Shown: in pieces, positions 1 through 10,928 of the stretch
Numbering within the stretch: position 1 is the first letter of the stretch
Layout: every line of letters starts with the position of its first letter
Source: Petunia secreta
Lineage: Eukaryota; Streptophyta; Magnoliopsida; Solanales; Solanaceae
Direction of reading: 5' to 3'
DNA: 64,000 nucleotides
NCBI GenBank assembly: GCA_029990175.1
Contig: JARKIP010000035.1
Location: forward strand, 20,511,501-20,575,500
The notes under the pieces: generated by a model
The model's input: the letters and a program-made list of their open reading frames with translations, nothing else
What the model was told of the DNA's origin: nothing
Database searches by the model: none
Translations under genes and position numbers: made by a program

Positions 1-144
1 CAATTTCTCTGGTGGAGTTTCATAGCCTTCATCTCTTTTTGATTTTCCATGCGTCAGTAGATTAGCAGCAACCATTCTCATGTAAATAGTAATAGCTTCT
101 ACTCCCCATTCATATTTAAACAAATCCTGTCCGAGCATGAGTAG
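1..144 (-). pseudogene. 3' coding part of the DUF1985-Ulp1 gene, beyond the Tat-1 insertion
   Basis: Read on the minus strand from 144 to 1 this is open for its whole length and encodes a hydrophilic segment beginning LLMLGQDLFKYEWGVEAIT. It continues, in frame, the Ulp1 catalytic exon that stops at 11622, once the Tat-1 element and one copy of its 5-bp target duplication are set aside. It is therefore the tail of the protease domain, past the catalytic Cys, and the gene runs off the left edge. Seen: open frame and frame agreement across the insertion. Inference: same gene before insertion. Confidence 0.7.
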
Positions 145-831
145 TGTTTAACCTAGATCCGATTTAGGCCAATTAACAATTAAATTTGTATTTGCGGAGT
201 CACGATCAATAGTTGAGATTAAGAGTTTATACGGTGAGCTAATATGATGGTAATGTGAGAGCGAAATACGAGTATCAATTAATAAAAACAAAGCATAAAT
301 GGAAACAAGGAGAAGTAACCGTATCGTATCGCTCGTCTTCGGAGAGAGTTCTTCGATATCAGTCGCACTTCAGACGATCAAAGATCTAAAATAGTAAACA
401 AAATATGAGCAAAGAGAGTATCTGAGCAAAAGCGAGAGAGTGTTCTTATTGATGCTGTAGACAGGAAGTAAAGTTGTTCTACAATCGATTAAGGCGAATG
501 CTATTTATAAGCCTGGTAGGCACCCATTGGGATTTTGTAACCGCTGGGCGTGGATCTGTCTAGATAAGTAACTGCCGGTCACATATCCGTTGGAGTCATA
601 ACCGCTGGGTTGTAATGATTGCCTTAATGACCATTAATAGATTGATCGTGGATGATCATATTAATAACTGCTCATTTAGACCGTGCTGACTGTTGAAGTG
701 TTTCATAACTCCTTTAGGTCTGCTCATGATGAATGTCTGTCCGTTGGATGTCTGTCCGTTGAAATGTCTGCCCGTGCCACGTGGAAGACACGTGTCACCT
801 TTTCAAGTCTAGTCAGCTTTTATCCAATACA
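145..831 (-). repeat. Tat-1 3' LTR
   Basis: Matches 10929-11621 over its whole length; TG...CA ends. The purine-rich strand just inside it (minus-strand reading of about 832-846, AAGTGTGGGGACTATC) is the probable polypurine tract. The second Tat element has the nearly identical GTGCGGGGACTATC at the same spot. Confidence 0.92.
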
Positions 832-1272
832 GATAGTCCCCACACTTCTCGAGCAGAGTATCTATTCGAGGAGTGGATATGAATTTTAGCGGGAATTTCT
901 TGTGAACTTTTGTCTTCGTGTGATGTATCTTGATGACCTACGAGCCTTATCCGCTAAGTGACAAGCCCTCATGAGGTGCGCATTTAATGCGCCGTATAAA
1001 AAAGTAACTGCAGCTGGCATGCCTGCGAGACTGCAGGTCATTCCGAAGTGACTATTGCGTGCCCCAAGGGTAAAAATAATGATTTTAACCGCTTCAGTTA
1101 CGTGCACACGTCGTCTGTTGATCGCGAGGTGACCGCTACTTTCCAGAATAATGATGATGCTATAAAGTTTTGACGAACCCTATTCTTCCTCTCGACGGCC
1201 AGATCTGATCGAGGTTTCTCTGATGTCCTCCACGTGTCTTGAAGGAAGTTTGTGGGGCTAAATTTTCACTCC
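832..1272 (+). other. Tat-1 upstream region of the antisense gene
   Basis: No convincing ORF. It lies between the 3' LTR and the TATA box of the antisense gene, so it probably holds that gene's promoter sequences. The equivalent piece of Tat-2 is 33078-33526. Confidence 0.5.
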
Positions 1273-1280
1273 TATAAATA
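1273..1280 (+). promoter_or_regulatory. TATA box of the Tat-1 antisense gene
   Basis: TATAAATA 124 bp before the antisense ATG at 1397. The same octamer lies 119 bp before the ATG of the Tat-2 homologue (33527-33534). Conservation of box and spacing between two diverged elements supports a working antisense promoter. Confidence 0.7.
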
Positions 1281-1396
1281 GGGGTTTGCCTGATGAGAAA
1301 CCTTTTACTTGCTTTTATTTCTTCTTCGCTGTTCTTTGAAAATACTTTGAACTAGCTTTGAATTCTTCTTGATAATTTCATATTTTCCTTGCAACC

Positions 1397-4185
1397 ATGA
1401 CTTCACGATCTAGGAAAAATCAGAGCACTGATGTTGCTGGTAGTTCCTCGGCGGCCACTCCCATGCCCCGGGCTACTCAAGCTACTGCTGCAGAAATAAT
1501 CCCCAAGAAGTGGGGTGAACTTGAGGCAGACTGTAACATTAAGTCCTTCCATAATAGAGAGGGAGATACGCGGAACTGGCCGGCGTATAGCTTTAAGTCT
1601 GGGATCACGAAAGAGGTGATCCCACGAGTGAGGATGGACCGCCACTGGGGCAATGAGGTTCCCCTCTTGCCGGTCTCCGAGGAGGAGAATATTACTTCCC
1701 ATACGGCTGGGTGGACAGCCATGTGCACCTACCCTTTCACCGTGGGATGTAGATTACCCCTGCATCCTATGCTGGAGAGGCTCTGCAGGGAGTACCTCCT
1801 CTGTCTGGGGCAACTGAGCCCCAGTATATATAGAATAGTTACTCTTTTGGATTGGTTCGCGGCAGGAACCGATCAATCTTTTGGTTATGAGCATTTTATT
1901 TCTTTGTATAGTATACAAATTTTTAAAGACGACTATGTAAATGCCAGGATGCGCGGAAGCAAGGGCTTGGTGCGCAGTTCTGAGGATACTGGTGATCGAG
2001 GCTGGGTACACCGATATCTGTTTGTGCGCTCCTCGGCCTTGACTTTTGACGACAAGGCTTACCTTCCAGAAGTCTGGAATAATAAGCATAAGTCCCCGAG
2101 TATTTTTGAAGTTCTTTGTGCTCTCTTTTCTCCTCATCTTCTAACCCCGTTCAATTTTTGTAGCGGCCAAGCAACCCTACGACGGACTCATTTCTGTCGA
2201 AGATTTGACCGCGTGGGTTGAGCCAATTTTGAAGGAGTTTATTCCTGAGAAGAGAAAGTGGATGTATTTTGCCACTAAGAGGAGTTTGGTTGTACAGAAT
2301 CATGGTGAGAATATTTCTGCTTTCATGATCGTTCTTCTTATTTGAACCTTCTTCACGTCTGACCGTTTTACCTTTTTATAGGTTTGGGCACTTCGGGAGA
2401 TTTCTTTCCTGCTCCCCCCCAAGATGGGCCTTCCGAGCCTGTTGCTGACCCAGAAGCTGAAGCTGAGGCTATACTAGCTTCAGTGGGTGCTCTGCATAGC
2501 AGGGAGGGAGGCGAGGAACTCCTGTCTGGTGGACTGGGCTCCCTGAAGAGGAAGAAGATGAGCCAAGGCGAGGGCGGAGCACGGAAGAAGTCTGCTCGTA
2601 AGACTTCCGTGGCTGCTGGGAAAACCTCGTCGACTGGCGGTGATCCTTCTTCTAGGGCCAGTGTACCGGAGCCCGTAGAAGAGAATGCCGGTGTTGCTGC
2701 TGGAGTCCCCGAGTCTGTACGGGGAGAGGGTGTAGCCAAGGAGGTTATCGATCTTTTGGACACTGAGGTCGAAGTTGATGTTCCTCTTAGGCGAAGGCCT
2801 CATCTCCGTAGCAACAGAAGAAGGGCCGAGGAGGACGCTGTCCGTACTCCGCAGAGGAGTCCCCGAGTTGATGACGGGGCGGAGGCAGGTCCTTCTCGTG
2901 TTGACAAAGGGAAGAGAAAAGTAGGTGAAGAAGAAGAAGAAGAGGTGAAAGAAGAAGTAAGAGAAGAAGCCTCCCAAGAGGGTAGCCAAGATCCTCGTGT
3001 TTTTCGTTTCGAGGACCTGGAGAATGTGGCTACTGAGGGGGCGACTCCCATTGGTCTTCATGAATGTGAGACGATAAATCCTGGAGTGGAAGGTGACTCT
3101 AACCTTTCCTCGTCAACATTCGTTTGGCGGTCAGTTATTGGTGGCCGGACAGAGTTGAATGATATCAGGGGGTGCGTTACAAGTTTGGGCCAAATTATCC
3201 CTCCGAACAGGCTTGGGAACCCAAGTTCTGCGAGAGGAAGCACACTTTGAAACTTTCCCATGATGTCAACTTCGTAACCAGGTCACGCAGCTTGGCTAAG
3301 GCGGTCTCCTCGCTCATCAGTCCCCGTGAAGAATGGGTGCTGAGGGAGCTGACCGATGAGGAGTTAGCCTTTCAGATTGCTTCTGACTCTGCCCGGGTAA
3401 GTATTTTCCGCTTTGTTTTTGGAATAACTTTAGCCTCGGACTTCTAACTCTGACTTATTTTGCTTTTTTCAGTCAAGTATGCTGGCTGCCAAGCTCATGT
3501 TTCGCTCCAGGCTTAACAACATCGATTAAGTGGTTGAAGTAAAGAAAGAGTTGCTGGAAGCTCTGAAGGATAACAAGACTCTGATAGAGCAGTGTGGTCT
3601 CCTTGGTGGTGAGGTTAACCGGTTGACTGATGTCAACAACAAACGTGTTGAGCAAATCAACGCACTCACCAGGGAGAAGGACCTTCTTCTCGAAGAGAGA
3701 GAATGGTTCGCACGCTCCCAGGGTTTAGAGAGACTGCTTGAAGATTGTCGAAATTCTTTGAACGGTGCTATCGAAGATCGCGCATCCCTTGAGATGGATC
3801 TGCAGAGAGCTAATGAAGAATCTGTTAAAACCAGGGCTGATCTCCAGGCTGCCAAGGATCTGGTCGCTCAATTAATGAGTGCTCAGACCGCATTAACCAA
3901 GGACTTGGCAAACCTGCGTGATCAGTCTGAAATCAAAACCAAGCTTGCTGCTCTTGAGGCCAAGCGTACATTGCTCGTGCAGATTCAGGCTGGACAAGTT
4001 AATGTCGAGGAGTGCAGACAACAAAGAACGCTGTTCGAACAATAAAACAAGCATTGGGTCTCTCTCCTGAGGAGTCCGAAGGTGACGATGATGATGAAGA
4101 TGAAGACGACGGCGAGGATTCAGGGGACGATGGAAGGACTGACGGAGCTGGTGCGTCGAGTTCTGGTCATAGCCCTAAATGTTAA
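1397..4185 (+). pseudogene. Tat-1 antisense gene, Transposase_28 ('putative gypsy type transposon') family, decayed
   Basis: Transcribed against the element. Comparison with Tat-2 gives four exons: 1397 to about 2087, 2164-2303, 2382 to about 3397, and 3472-4185, with acceptors TTGTAG, TTATAG and TTTCAG. Exon 1 encodes the conserved N-terminal domain (WTAMCTYPFTVGCRLPLHP, GQLSPSIYRIVTLLDWF), which I recognise as the plant Transposase_28 type. Exon 3 is charged with a Lys/Glu-rich middle. Exon 4 is a long coiled coil ending in an Asp/Glu run. Damage: the first donor reads ATAAGT instead of GTAAGT; a frameshift near 3165 in exon 3; TAA at about 3525 and another break near 4040 in exon 4. The function of this family is unknown; no catalytic residues of a transposase are evident, so the family name should not be read as an activity. 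Confidence 0.75.
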
Positions 4186-5045
4186 TGCCCTTTTCTCAAT
4201 CTGTTGATTGATGTACTCTTTTTTTTATTGTTTGGCGAGAGCCGGACTTGTTTGTTGGTGGACAGAAGTCTAGCAAAGACTTTCTGGTCCTTTGTATGGC
4301 CGGTTTGTTTGGCCTTTGAACACTGTGCAAATTTCTGTCAGCCGTATTCGGCATTTTATCAATTTAAAGTTTGATATATATATGCTACTTTAGATATGTT
4401 CTGTGACTATATTTAGTTTGAACTCTTGATCTTTTTGTTTGCATGTGTTTGTGGCATTCGTGCCTTGTTATTGGGAGCTTTATGAAGTTTGAACTTTATT
4501 AAGTTCGTATCTCCAAGAGTCCGAATGTTTTTAACTTAGCCTTTCGTTAGGAAGAGGTCATAAGTTGTAGGTAGTCTGACCGAATCGTGGTCGTATAGAG
4601 TTTTGGCCGAATCGTTGCTCTGTGCGTGTAACTTTGCTTATCGTTTCGATAGTTGAAAGTTGTTGCATGGCTTTGTAGATTGGCTCTGGCCGAGTCGTTG
4701 GGCTTGTGAACGACTTCTCTTATTTTCGTGGAAGCCTTGTCACATAAAAGTTTTTGTTTTGTGAATGACTCCTCTTATTTGTTGTGGAAGTCTTATCACA
4801 TAAAAGTTTTTGTTTTGTGAATGACTCCTCTTATTTACCGTGGAAGTCTTATCACGTAAAAGTTTTTGAAAAACTTTAAAAATTCGCCTTTTGGTAAGGT
4901 CTTTTGCCTTTACGAAGGTCTTATCTGGCCTACAAGGGCCTCTCACCACTCTCCTTGTTTTTATGTTGGAGCACGTAAAGTGATAACATGAAAAGAGTTT
5001 TCGGTGAGTTGCATATAGAACACATATAACCAAACGAGGAGTGTG
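4186..5045. other. Tat-1 non-coding spacer between antisense gene and pol
   Basis: No coding sequence. Presumably holds the 3' UTR and polyadenylation region of the antisense gene (AT-rich at 4365-4390) and the tandem repeat at about 4705-4870. The Tat-2 counterpart is 36677-37512. Confidence 0.6.
4705..4870. repeat. Short tandem repeat in Tat-1, about 2.8 copies
   Basis: A unit of roughly 55-60 bp beginning GTGAATGACTCCTCTTATTT and ending CACATAAAAGTTTTTGTTTT occurs two and a half to three times in a row. The first copy is the most diverged. No such array is obvious in Tat-2. Confidence 0.8.
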
Positions 5046-5116
5046 TCTGTTGTGGGATTCGAACCCACAGTCGCGAAGTTGAAGAACTTCGAGCTCTACC
5101 AGTTGAGCTAAACTGA
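5046..5116 (-). tRNA. tRNA-like sequence inside Tat-1
   Basis: On the minus strand this 71-nt stretch has the D-arm box (TTAGCTCAACTGGTAGAGC), a perfect anticodon-type stem (CGAAGT/ACTTCG) and a perfect T-arm (TGTGGGTTCGAATCCCACA), i.e. both internal Pol III boxes. The acceptor stem has one mismatch. The anticodon loop does not fit the standard 5-bp stem plus 7-nt loop, so the isotype cannot be read safely. The same structure sits at the same place in Tat-2 (37513-37583). It is probably an ancient capture by the element, not a working tRNA gene. Confidence 0.6.
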
Positions 5117-5223
5117 TCTGACCTTGCTTAGATCGTTTGTACCATTTAGAGAGAGTATATAATAAAAGTAAGAACTTTTGTAAAGATAAAAGGTAAGTGT
5201 AAGATAACTAACCATTTTATCAC

Positions 5224-8200
5224 TTAAAAGTGATACCTTTTGAGGTGAACCACATTCCAACTGTTCGGGACAGTAGAGCCGTCTGGTCGTGCCAAGCAAT
5301 AAGATCTTTTGCCGACCAAAGCAATTACTTTGTAGGGGCCTTCCCAGTTAGGACCAAGCTTCCCTGAATTTGTTTCTTGTGTGCTCTGGGAGACTTTTCT
5401 GAGTACAAAGTCCCCGACTTGGAAGCTTCGTACGCATAGTCCCCGATTGTAGTATTGCTCGATTCGTTCTTTTTGAGTGACTACTCGTACAAGAGCTAGC
5501 TCTCTGCGTTTTTCGAGGAGGTCCAGCTCTTCGGACAGGTTGACTGAGTTCGATTCCTCAGTGGCATGTGCGTATCGTAAGCTGGGCTCTCCTATTTCAA
5601 CTGGGATTAGAGCATCTGCACCATACACTAATGAGTAAGGAGTTTCTCCGGTACTCATTTTTATAGTTGTGCGATAAGCCCATAGTACTCCCGGTAAATC
5701 CTCTACCCAACATCCCTTTGCCTGCTCGAGGCGCTTTTTAAGGGATTCAACAATGATTTTGTTGGTAGATTCCGCCTGTCCATTTGCAACAGGATGATAT
5801 GGAGAGGAAGTGATCCTCTTGATGTTCAGATCGTCGAGGAACCTAGTCAATTTCTGGCTGATGAATTGCGGTCCGTTGTCCATGACTATTTCCTTAGGTG
5901 CTCCAAAGCGACACACGACAAAACGCCAGAGGAAGTCGACGATTTCCGTTTGTCGTATCCTTGAATATGCTGCCGCTTCGACCCATTTTGTGAAGTAGTC
6001 GGTGATGATCAATAAGAAGCGCATCCCCCTTGGTGCTGTGGGAAGAGGACCAACGATGTCCATCCCCCATTTCATGAAGGGCCACGGGGAGATTACTGAA
6101 TGTAGTGGTTCCGCTGGCTGATGGAGAAGATCAGCGAACCTCTGGCATTTGTCACATTTCTTGACAAATTCGTTCGTATCTTTCTCCATTTTGTCCTAAT
6201 AGTAACCTGCACGAATCAGCTTCCAGGTTAATGCCTTACCCCCGGAATGATTTCCGCAACAGCCTTCGTGGACTTCTCTCATCACGTAATTGATCTGATT
6301 AGGTCCAAGGCATTTTGCGAGAGGTCCTGCGAACATCCTCCGGTAAAGCTCGCCATTGAGGATTGTATATCGAGCAGCTTTCACTCGGAGTTTGCGTGCA
6401 GCTTTTGCATCTGTAGGTAGAGTTCCATAGATAAGCTAATTTGTTATCTCATTCCGCCAGTCCCAAGTAGCGTTGATGGTGTTGACTTCAAACTTTTCTC
6501 TATCCATGGTTGTGTAGAGAAGTTGAACAACAGCTGAAGAGCTCGCTGCCCCTATCTCTGCCACTGATCCCATGTTTGCAAGAGCATCAGCTTCATGGTT
6601 CTCTTCCCGTGGAATCTGGACTGCTTCCCATTCGCCAAACTGCGCTAGGAGCTCTTTCACTCGGGTGAGGTATACTTGCATCCCTGATTCTCGTGCAATG
6701 AAACGTCCATTGATTTGATTGACCACGAGCTGAGAGTCGCTTTTTAGCTTGACGATGGTTGCTCCATAACTTCGGGCTAGTTCCAATCCTGCAATAACGG
6801 CCTCATATTCGGCCTCATTGTTAGTAATAAATGGGCACTTGATAGCCTGCCTTACCGTTTCGCTGGATGGAGCAACAAGAACCAGTCCAAGGCCGGACCC
6901 TTTGACGCTCGAGGAGCTGTCTGTGTGAAGGGTCCATGTGCCAGGAGCTTGCCCTGCATAAAGAATAGATTCCCTTTCTGCTTCAGGGTATATGTTAGTG
7001 CTGAAGTCTGCCACGAAGTCTGCTAGGACTTGTGACTTTATCGCTACTCTAGGTTGATAGGTGATATAAAATTCAGATAATTCTATAGCCCATTTTACCA
7101 GTCTTCCTAAGAATTCAGGTTTGTGCAGAACATTACGCAGAGGAAAGGTTGTAACCACAGCTATCGAATGACTTTGAAAATAAGGGCGTAACTTACGAGC
7201 AACAGTTACTAGTGCCAATGCCAATTTTTCTAAAGGTTGATAGCGTGTTTCTGCATCAATTAGAGCTTTGCTAATGTAATAGATAGGAAGTTGTTTACCT
7301 TTATCTTCTCGAACTAATACGGAGCTTACCGATGATTCTGAGACTGCCAAATAAATTAGCAGCTGCTCACCTTCTTGAGGCGTGGAGAGCAGTGGAGGAT
7401 GGATACATACTTTTTCAAATCCCTCAATGCTTGCTAGCATTCGGGAGTCCATTCGAACTCCTTGTTCTGTTTTAAGACATCGAAGAAACTTTTGCAACGG
7501 TCAGATGACCGGGAGATGAATCTGCGTAGACCTGCCACTCTCCCTATTAGTTTCATGACATCTTTCCTATTGTGAAGTACATCTGGGATTGATTCAGTGG
7601 CTTTAATCTAAGCGGGATTGACTTCAATGCCACGCTGAGAAACAATGAATCCCAGAAACTTCCCCGATCCGACTCCGAAAGCGCATTTCTCTGGATTCAG
7701 CTTCATATTGTACTGATCCAAGATTCGGAAAGCTTCCTTCAGATGTGCCAGATGATCTTCTGCTCGTTTGGATTTTATCAGCATGTCATCGATGTACACT
7801 TCCATAGTCTTCCCGATATGGTCGTGGAACATTCGATTGACCAGACGCTGATAGGTTGCACCTGCATTTTTCAGTCCAAAAGGCATAACTTTGTAACAGT
7901 ACGTACCTCGACAGGTTATGAATGCTGTTTTCTCCTGGTCTTCAGGATCCATCAATATCTGGTTATACCCGGAGTACGCGTCGAGGAAGGTTAGCACCTC
8001 GTGTCCGGCTGTTGCATCGAGCAGCTAATCTATCCTGGGAAGAGGATATGAATCCTTCGGGCAGGCTTTTGTTTAGATATGTGAAGTCAATGCAGACTCG
8101 CCATTTTCCTTTCTTTTTAGGTACGACAACCACGTTGGCTAGCCAGTCGGGGTACTTGACTTCACGTACTGAACCGATTTTCAGCAGCCGGTCGACCTTG

Positions 8201-8565
8201 TCATTGATGACCTGGTTCCGAAAGGCTCCTTGCTGGTGCGTCTTTTGTTTCACCGGGCGGTGATACGGATCAACGTTCAACCTGTGAGTAATGATGTCAG
8301 GAGAAATACCTGTCATATCTGCGTGAGACCAGGTGAATGTTGTATGCCGTTCCTTGAGGAACTGAAGGATATCTCCTCGCAGGCGCTCGTTCAGCTCGGT
8401 CCTTAGATACACCTTCCGCTCTGGCTTGTCGGCGAACAGTTCTTCGGGTTCCAAAGCTTCTACGGTTGGCATTTGGCTTTCTCTTTCATCCATCTTCGCA
8501 ATGAATTCCGGGACCTCATACTCAGCCGCTTTGGGTGGTATGTCTGGCCCAGGTTGTTGTAATTG
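5224..8565 (-). pseudogene. Tat-1 pol (RT, RNase H, plant-type RNase H, integrase), inactivated
   Basis: Minus-strand pol in pieces: N-terminal RT 7963-8493, RT core 7608-7997, RNase H and second RNase H 6436-7497, integrase zinc-finger start 6196-6384, integrase core and C-terminus 5224-6189. Seen: YIDD box (MEVYIDDMLIKSK); the second RNase H (LHTDSSSSVKGSGLGLVL, NNEAEYEAVIAGL); integrase triad Asp in GMDIVGPLP, Asp in VMDNGPQF, Glu in GQAESTNKI. Damage: frameshift near 8000 in RT; stops at about 7498, 6436 and 6196, the last in a codon that is Trp in Tat-2. The open frame begins directly after the TAG at 8566-8568. Replicates the element through RNA in virus-like particles when intact; this copy cannot. 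Confidence 0.9.
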
Positions 8566-8568
8566 CTA
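8560..8568 (-). promoter_or_regulatory. Readthrough-type stop context between gag-protease and pol (Tat-1)
   Basis: Minus strand reads AAA TAG CAA TTA just after the protease region (LPEENK, stop, QLQQP). TAG CAA TTA matches the UAG-CAR-YYA context known from tobacco mosaic virus to permit about a few percent readthrough. Pol is open in the same frame after it. The identical AAA TAG CAA TTA is in Tat-2. Confidence 0.65.
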
Positions 8569-10826
8569 TTTGTTCTCTTCGGGCAGTTTGGGAGCCACAG
8601 AATAGCAATCTCGGGCAGAGCGTTGCTCTCCTCGAACCTCACGTACTCCCCATTGGATGGGAACTTCAATACTTGATGGTAAGTAGAAGGAACAACTTAC
8701 ATGTCGTGGATCCAAGGTCTACCCAAAATGATATTGTAGGCTAGATCCGCATCGAAAATATGGAAAGTTGTTTCCTTTGCTACCCCTTCGGCAAGAGTCG
8801 TCAAGTTAATCTCCCCGAGAGTCTTCTCGCTTGAGTTATTAAAGCCGGGCAGAACTCGAGATATGGGCACGATCTTGTCTGACAGCTCCATCTCTCTGAC
8901 AACCCGTGACTGGATAATGTTCGCGGAGCTGCCCGCATCAATGAGTACTCTCTTGACGTCGAATTCCGCCACACGCAACGTTATGACTAACGCATCGGCA
9001 TGTGGGAATTGAGAGCCACTTGCATCAGAGTCCTCAAATGTGATTAGTTCTTCTGATCATGAGCGCTTGTTGTTTGTGATGGAGACCTTTGCATACTTCT
9101 TTGCGGTGAAAGTAAGGGAGTCCACCTCGATCCCACTTGAAATAACATTAATTGTCCTTCTCGGGGAGGATGCTCATGGAGGGCCAGGTTTGTTCCGCTG
9201 TGCTTTCGCATGAGTCTGCTTTCCCTTCTCGGTCAGGAACTCCTTCAAGAATCCCTGTTTCAACAAATGAGCAATTTCATACCTGAGGGCTTTGCAGTCT
9301 TCGGTGGTATGGCCATGGTCACGATAGAAATCGCAGCACAGGTCCTAGTTTCGCTTGCTTGGGTCGGACTTCATGTCTTTTAGCCATTTGACCTTCTCTC
9401 CCATGTCCTTGAGTGCTGCCACTACTTCATATGTCTCCACGTTGAAAATTGCCAGGCTTGGAGCTCCACGGAGGCTTGATTCTGAATCATCTCTCCGGGA
9501 TAACCCTTTTTTGTGGCGATTGCGTCCTTTGGAATGGCTGCGTGATTGATCAGGGTACGGTTCATAACATACGTCTGTTCTCTCAGACTCTGCCTTTCCG
9601 CCGGATCCACCGCTACGTGCCTGAGCTCTTCCTCGAGTACCTATTACAATCAATTTATCTTCATCGATACGTACCTTAGGATTGTAATGGTTGTAGATGT
9701 CTGACCAACTGGCTGCTGGGAACTCGCGAAGAGACTCATAAAGTCTACGCGTGGCCTCTGAGCTCCTGATGTCTAGGCTGTTGGTGAATGCGATCGTTGC
9801 CCATCTGTCTGGTACTTTGGGGAGCAACATTCGTTCTCTCTGGAAGCGATCCACGTACTTGCAGAGAGACTCGTCGGGTCTTTGCTTGATTTCAAAGATG
9901 TCCTCAACGCGGGTCTCTGTCTTCTGAGTGCCTGTGTGTGTCTTCACGAACAATTCGGCCATCTGTGCGAAAGATCCAATGGAGTTGGGTGGCAACATTG
10001 AATACCATCGCAGAGCTCCATCTGCTAGGGTTTCCACAAACATCTTCAATTGGACAGATTCGATCTCTTCGTCGGTGAGATCGCTGGCTTTGATAAAGTT
10101 GCTGAACATCATGAGATGGTCGTTGGGATCAGATATTCCGCGGTACCTAGGGATGTTTGGCATTTTAAATGTCTTAGGTATCGCTTTTGTGGCTGCCTCC
10201 TTCTTCCAAGGTCACTGTGAATAACGCTGGACATCGACTTTCTTCAGTGTGGGTGGAGCGCCTGGTATCTGATCAATTCTTTCGTGGAGAGACTTCTGAA
10301 GTGCTTCCTGGCTTTCCTTGAATTGTTTGGTGAGAGCTTCTACAATAAGGCTCACATCCGTAGGCGCTATAGACCCTCCGTTCTGATTCTGATTGACTTG
10401 GGTCGGAGGGTCTGCGGTACCACCATTGTTCCGCTCTCCACCTTGCCTCGAGGTATGTGAAAATGATGCATCACGACCAGGTGCCGCAGCGTCAACCCTT
10501 GCAGTTGAAGGGTTACTCCTTCAGAGAGAGGTGAGTGCCTCGTTTATTCCTCAGTTTAGTTCTGCCTGTTCCTGCATGAAAGCAAAGAGTGTTTCTTGGA
10601 GGTTCCCTCGGCCAGGGGAGAGACTCCTATGGCGTCGTCTCCTGAGTGGGGTAGTGCTCGAAGAGCGCATACGCCTGTATCGTTGCCTGACCGGTCCTTG
10701 GGAAGATTGTTGCTGCCCATCGGACGAATAATCGGGAGAATAATCAGGAGAGTAATTAGAACTGAGTGAAGGATTATTTACCTGTTCTCCGCTTACGATA
10801 ATTCGTTGAGAGTTGCTTTCTACCAT
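8569..10826 (-). pseudogene. Tat-1 gag and protease, inactivated
   Basis: Starts at the ATG 10826, about 100 bp inside the 5' LTR. Pieces 10551-10826, 9345-10163 and 8697-8978 are in one frame, separated by stops. Then a 1-nt loss near 8655 shifts the frame before the TAG. The central part is a retrotransposon gag domain (MPNIPRYRGISDPNDHLMMF). A CCHC-like knuckle is not clear in this copy. The protease motif is LIDAGSSANI. The equivalent ORF in Tat-2 (40978-43251) is uninterrupted at 757 residues, which shows what was lost here. Confidence 0.88.
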
Positions 10827-10907
10827 GTTAGTTGTAGAGCAAAAAGATAGACGAAAATAGGTATAATATCAAAGATAAACTATTAACCTACGAAGGCTAT
10901 TGACCGG

Positions 10908-10925
10908 CTCCCACTGTGGTCGTCA
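10908..10925 (-). other. Tat-1 primer binding site
   Basis: TGACGACCACAGTGGGAG on the minus strand, a few bases inside the 5' LTR. Tat-2 has TGGCGACCACAGTGGGAG, so the Tat-1 copy carries a G-to-A change in the TGG that should pair with the tRNA CCA end. The tRNA species cannot be assigned by eye. Confidence 0.6.
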
Positions 10926-10928
10926 AAT

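Noticed and set aside
2480..3061. Long minus-strand ORF in the Tat-1 antisense gene region
   Set aside because: Mirror of the Glu/Lys-rich exon 3; no similarity to gag, pol or env.
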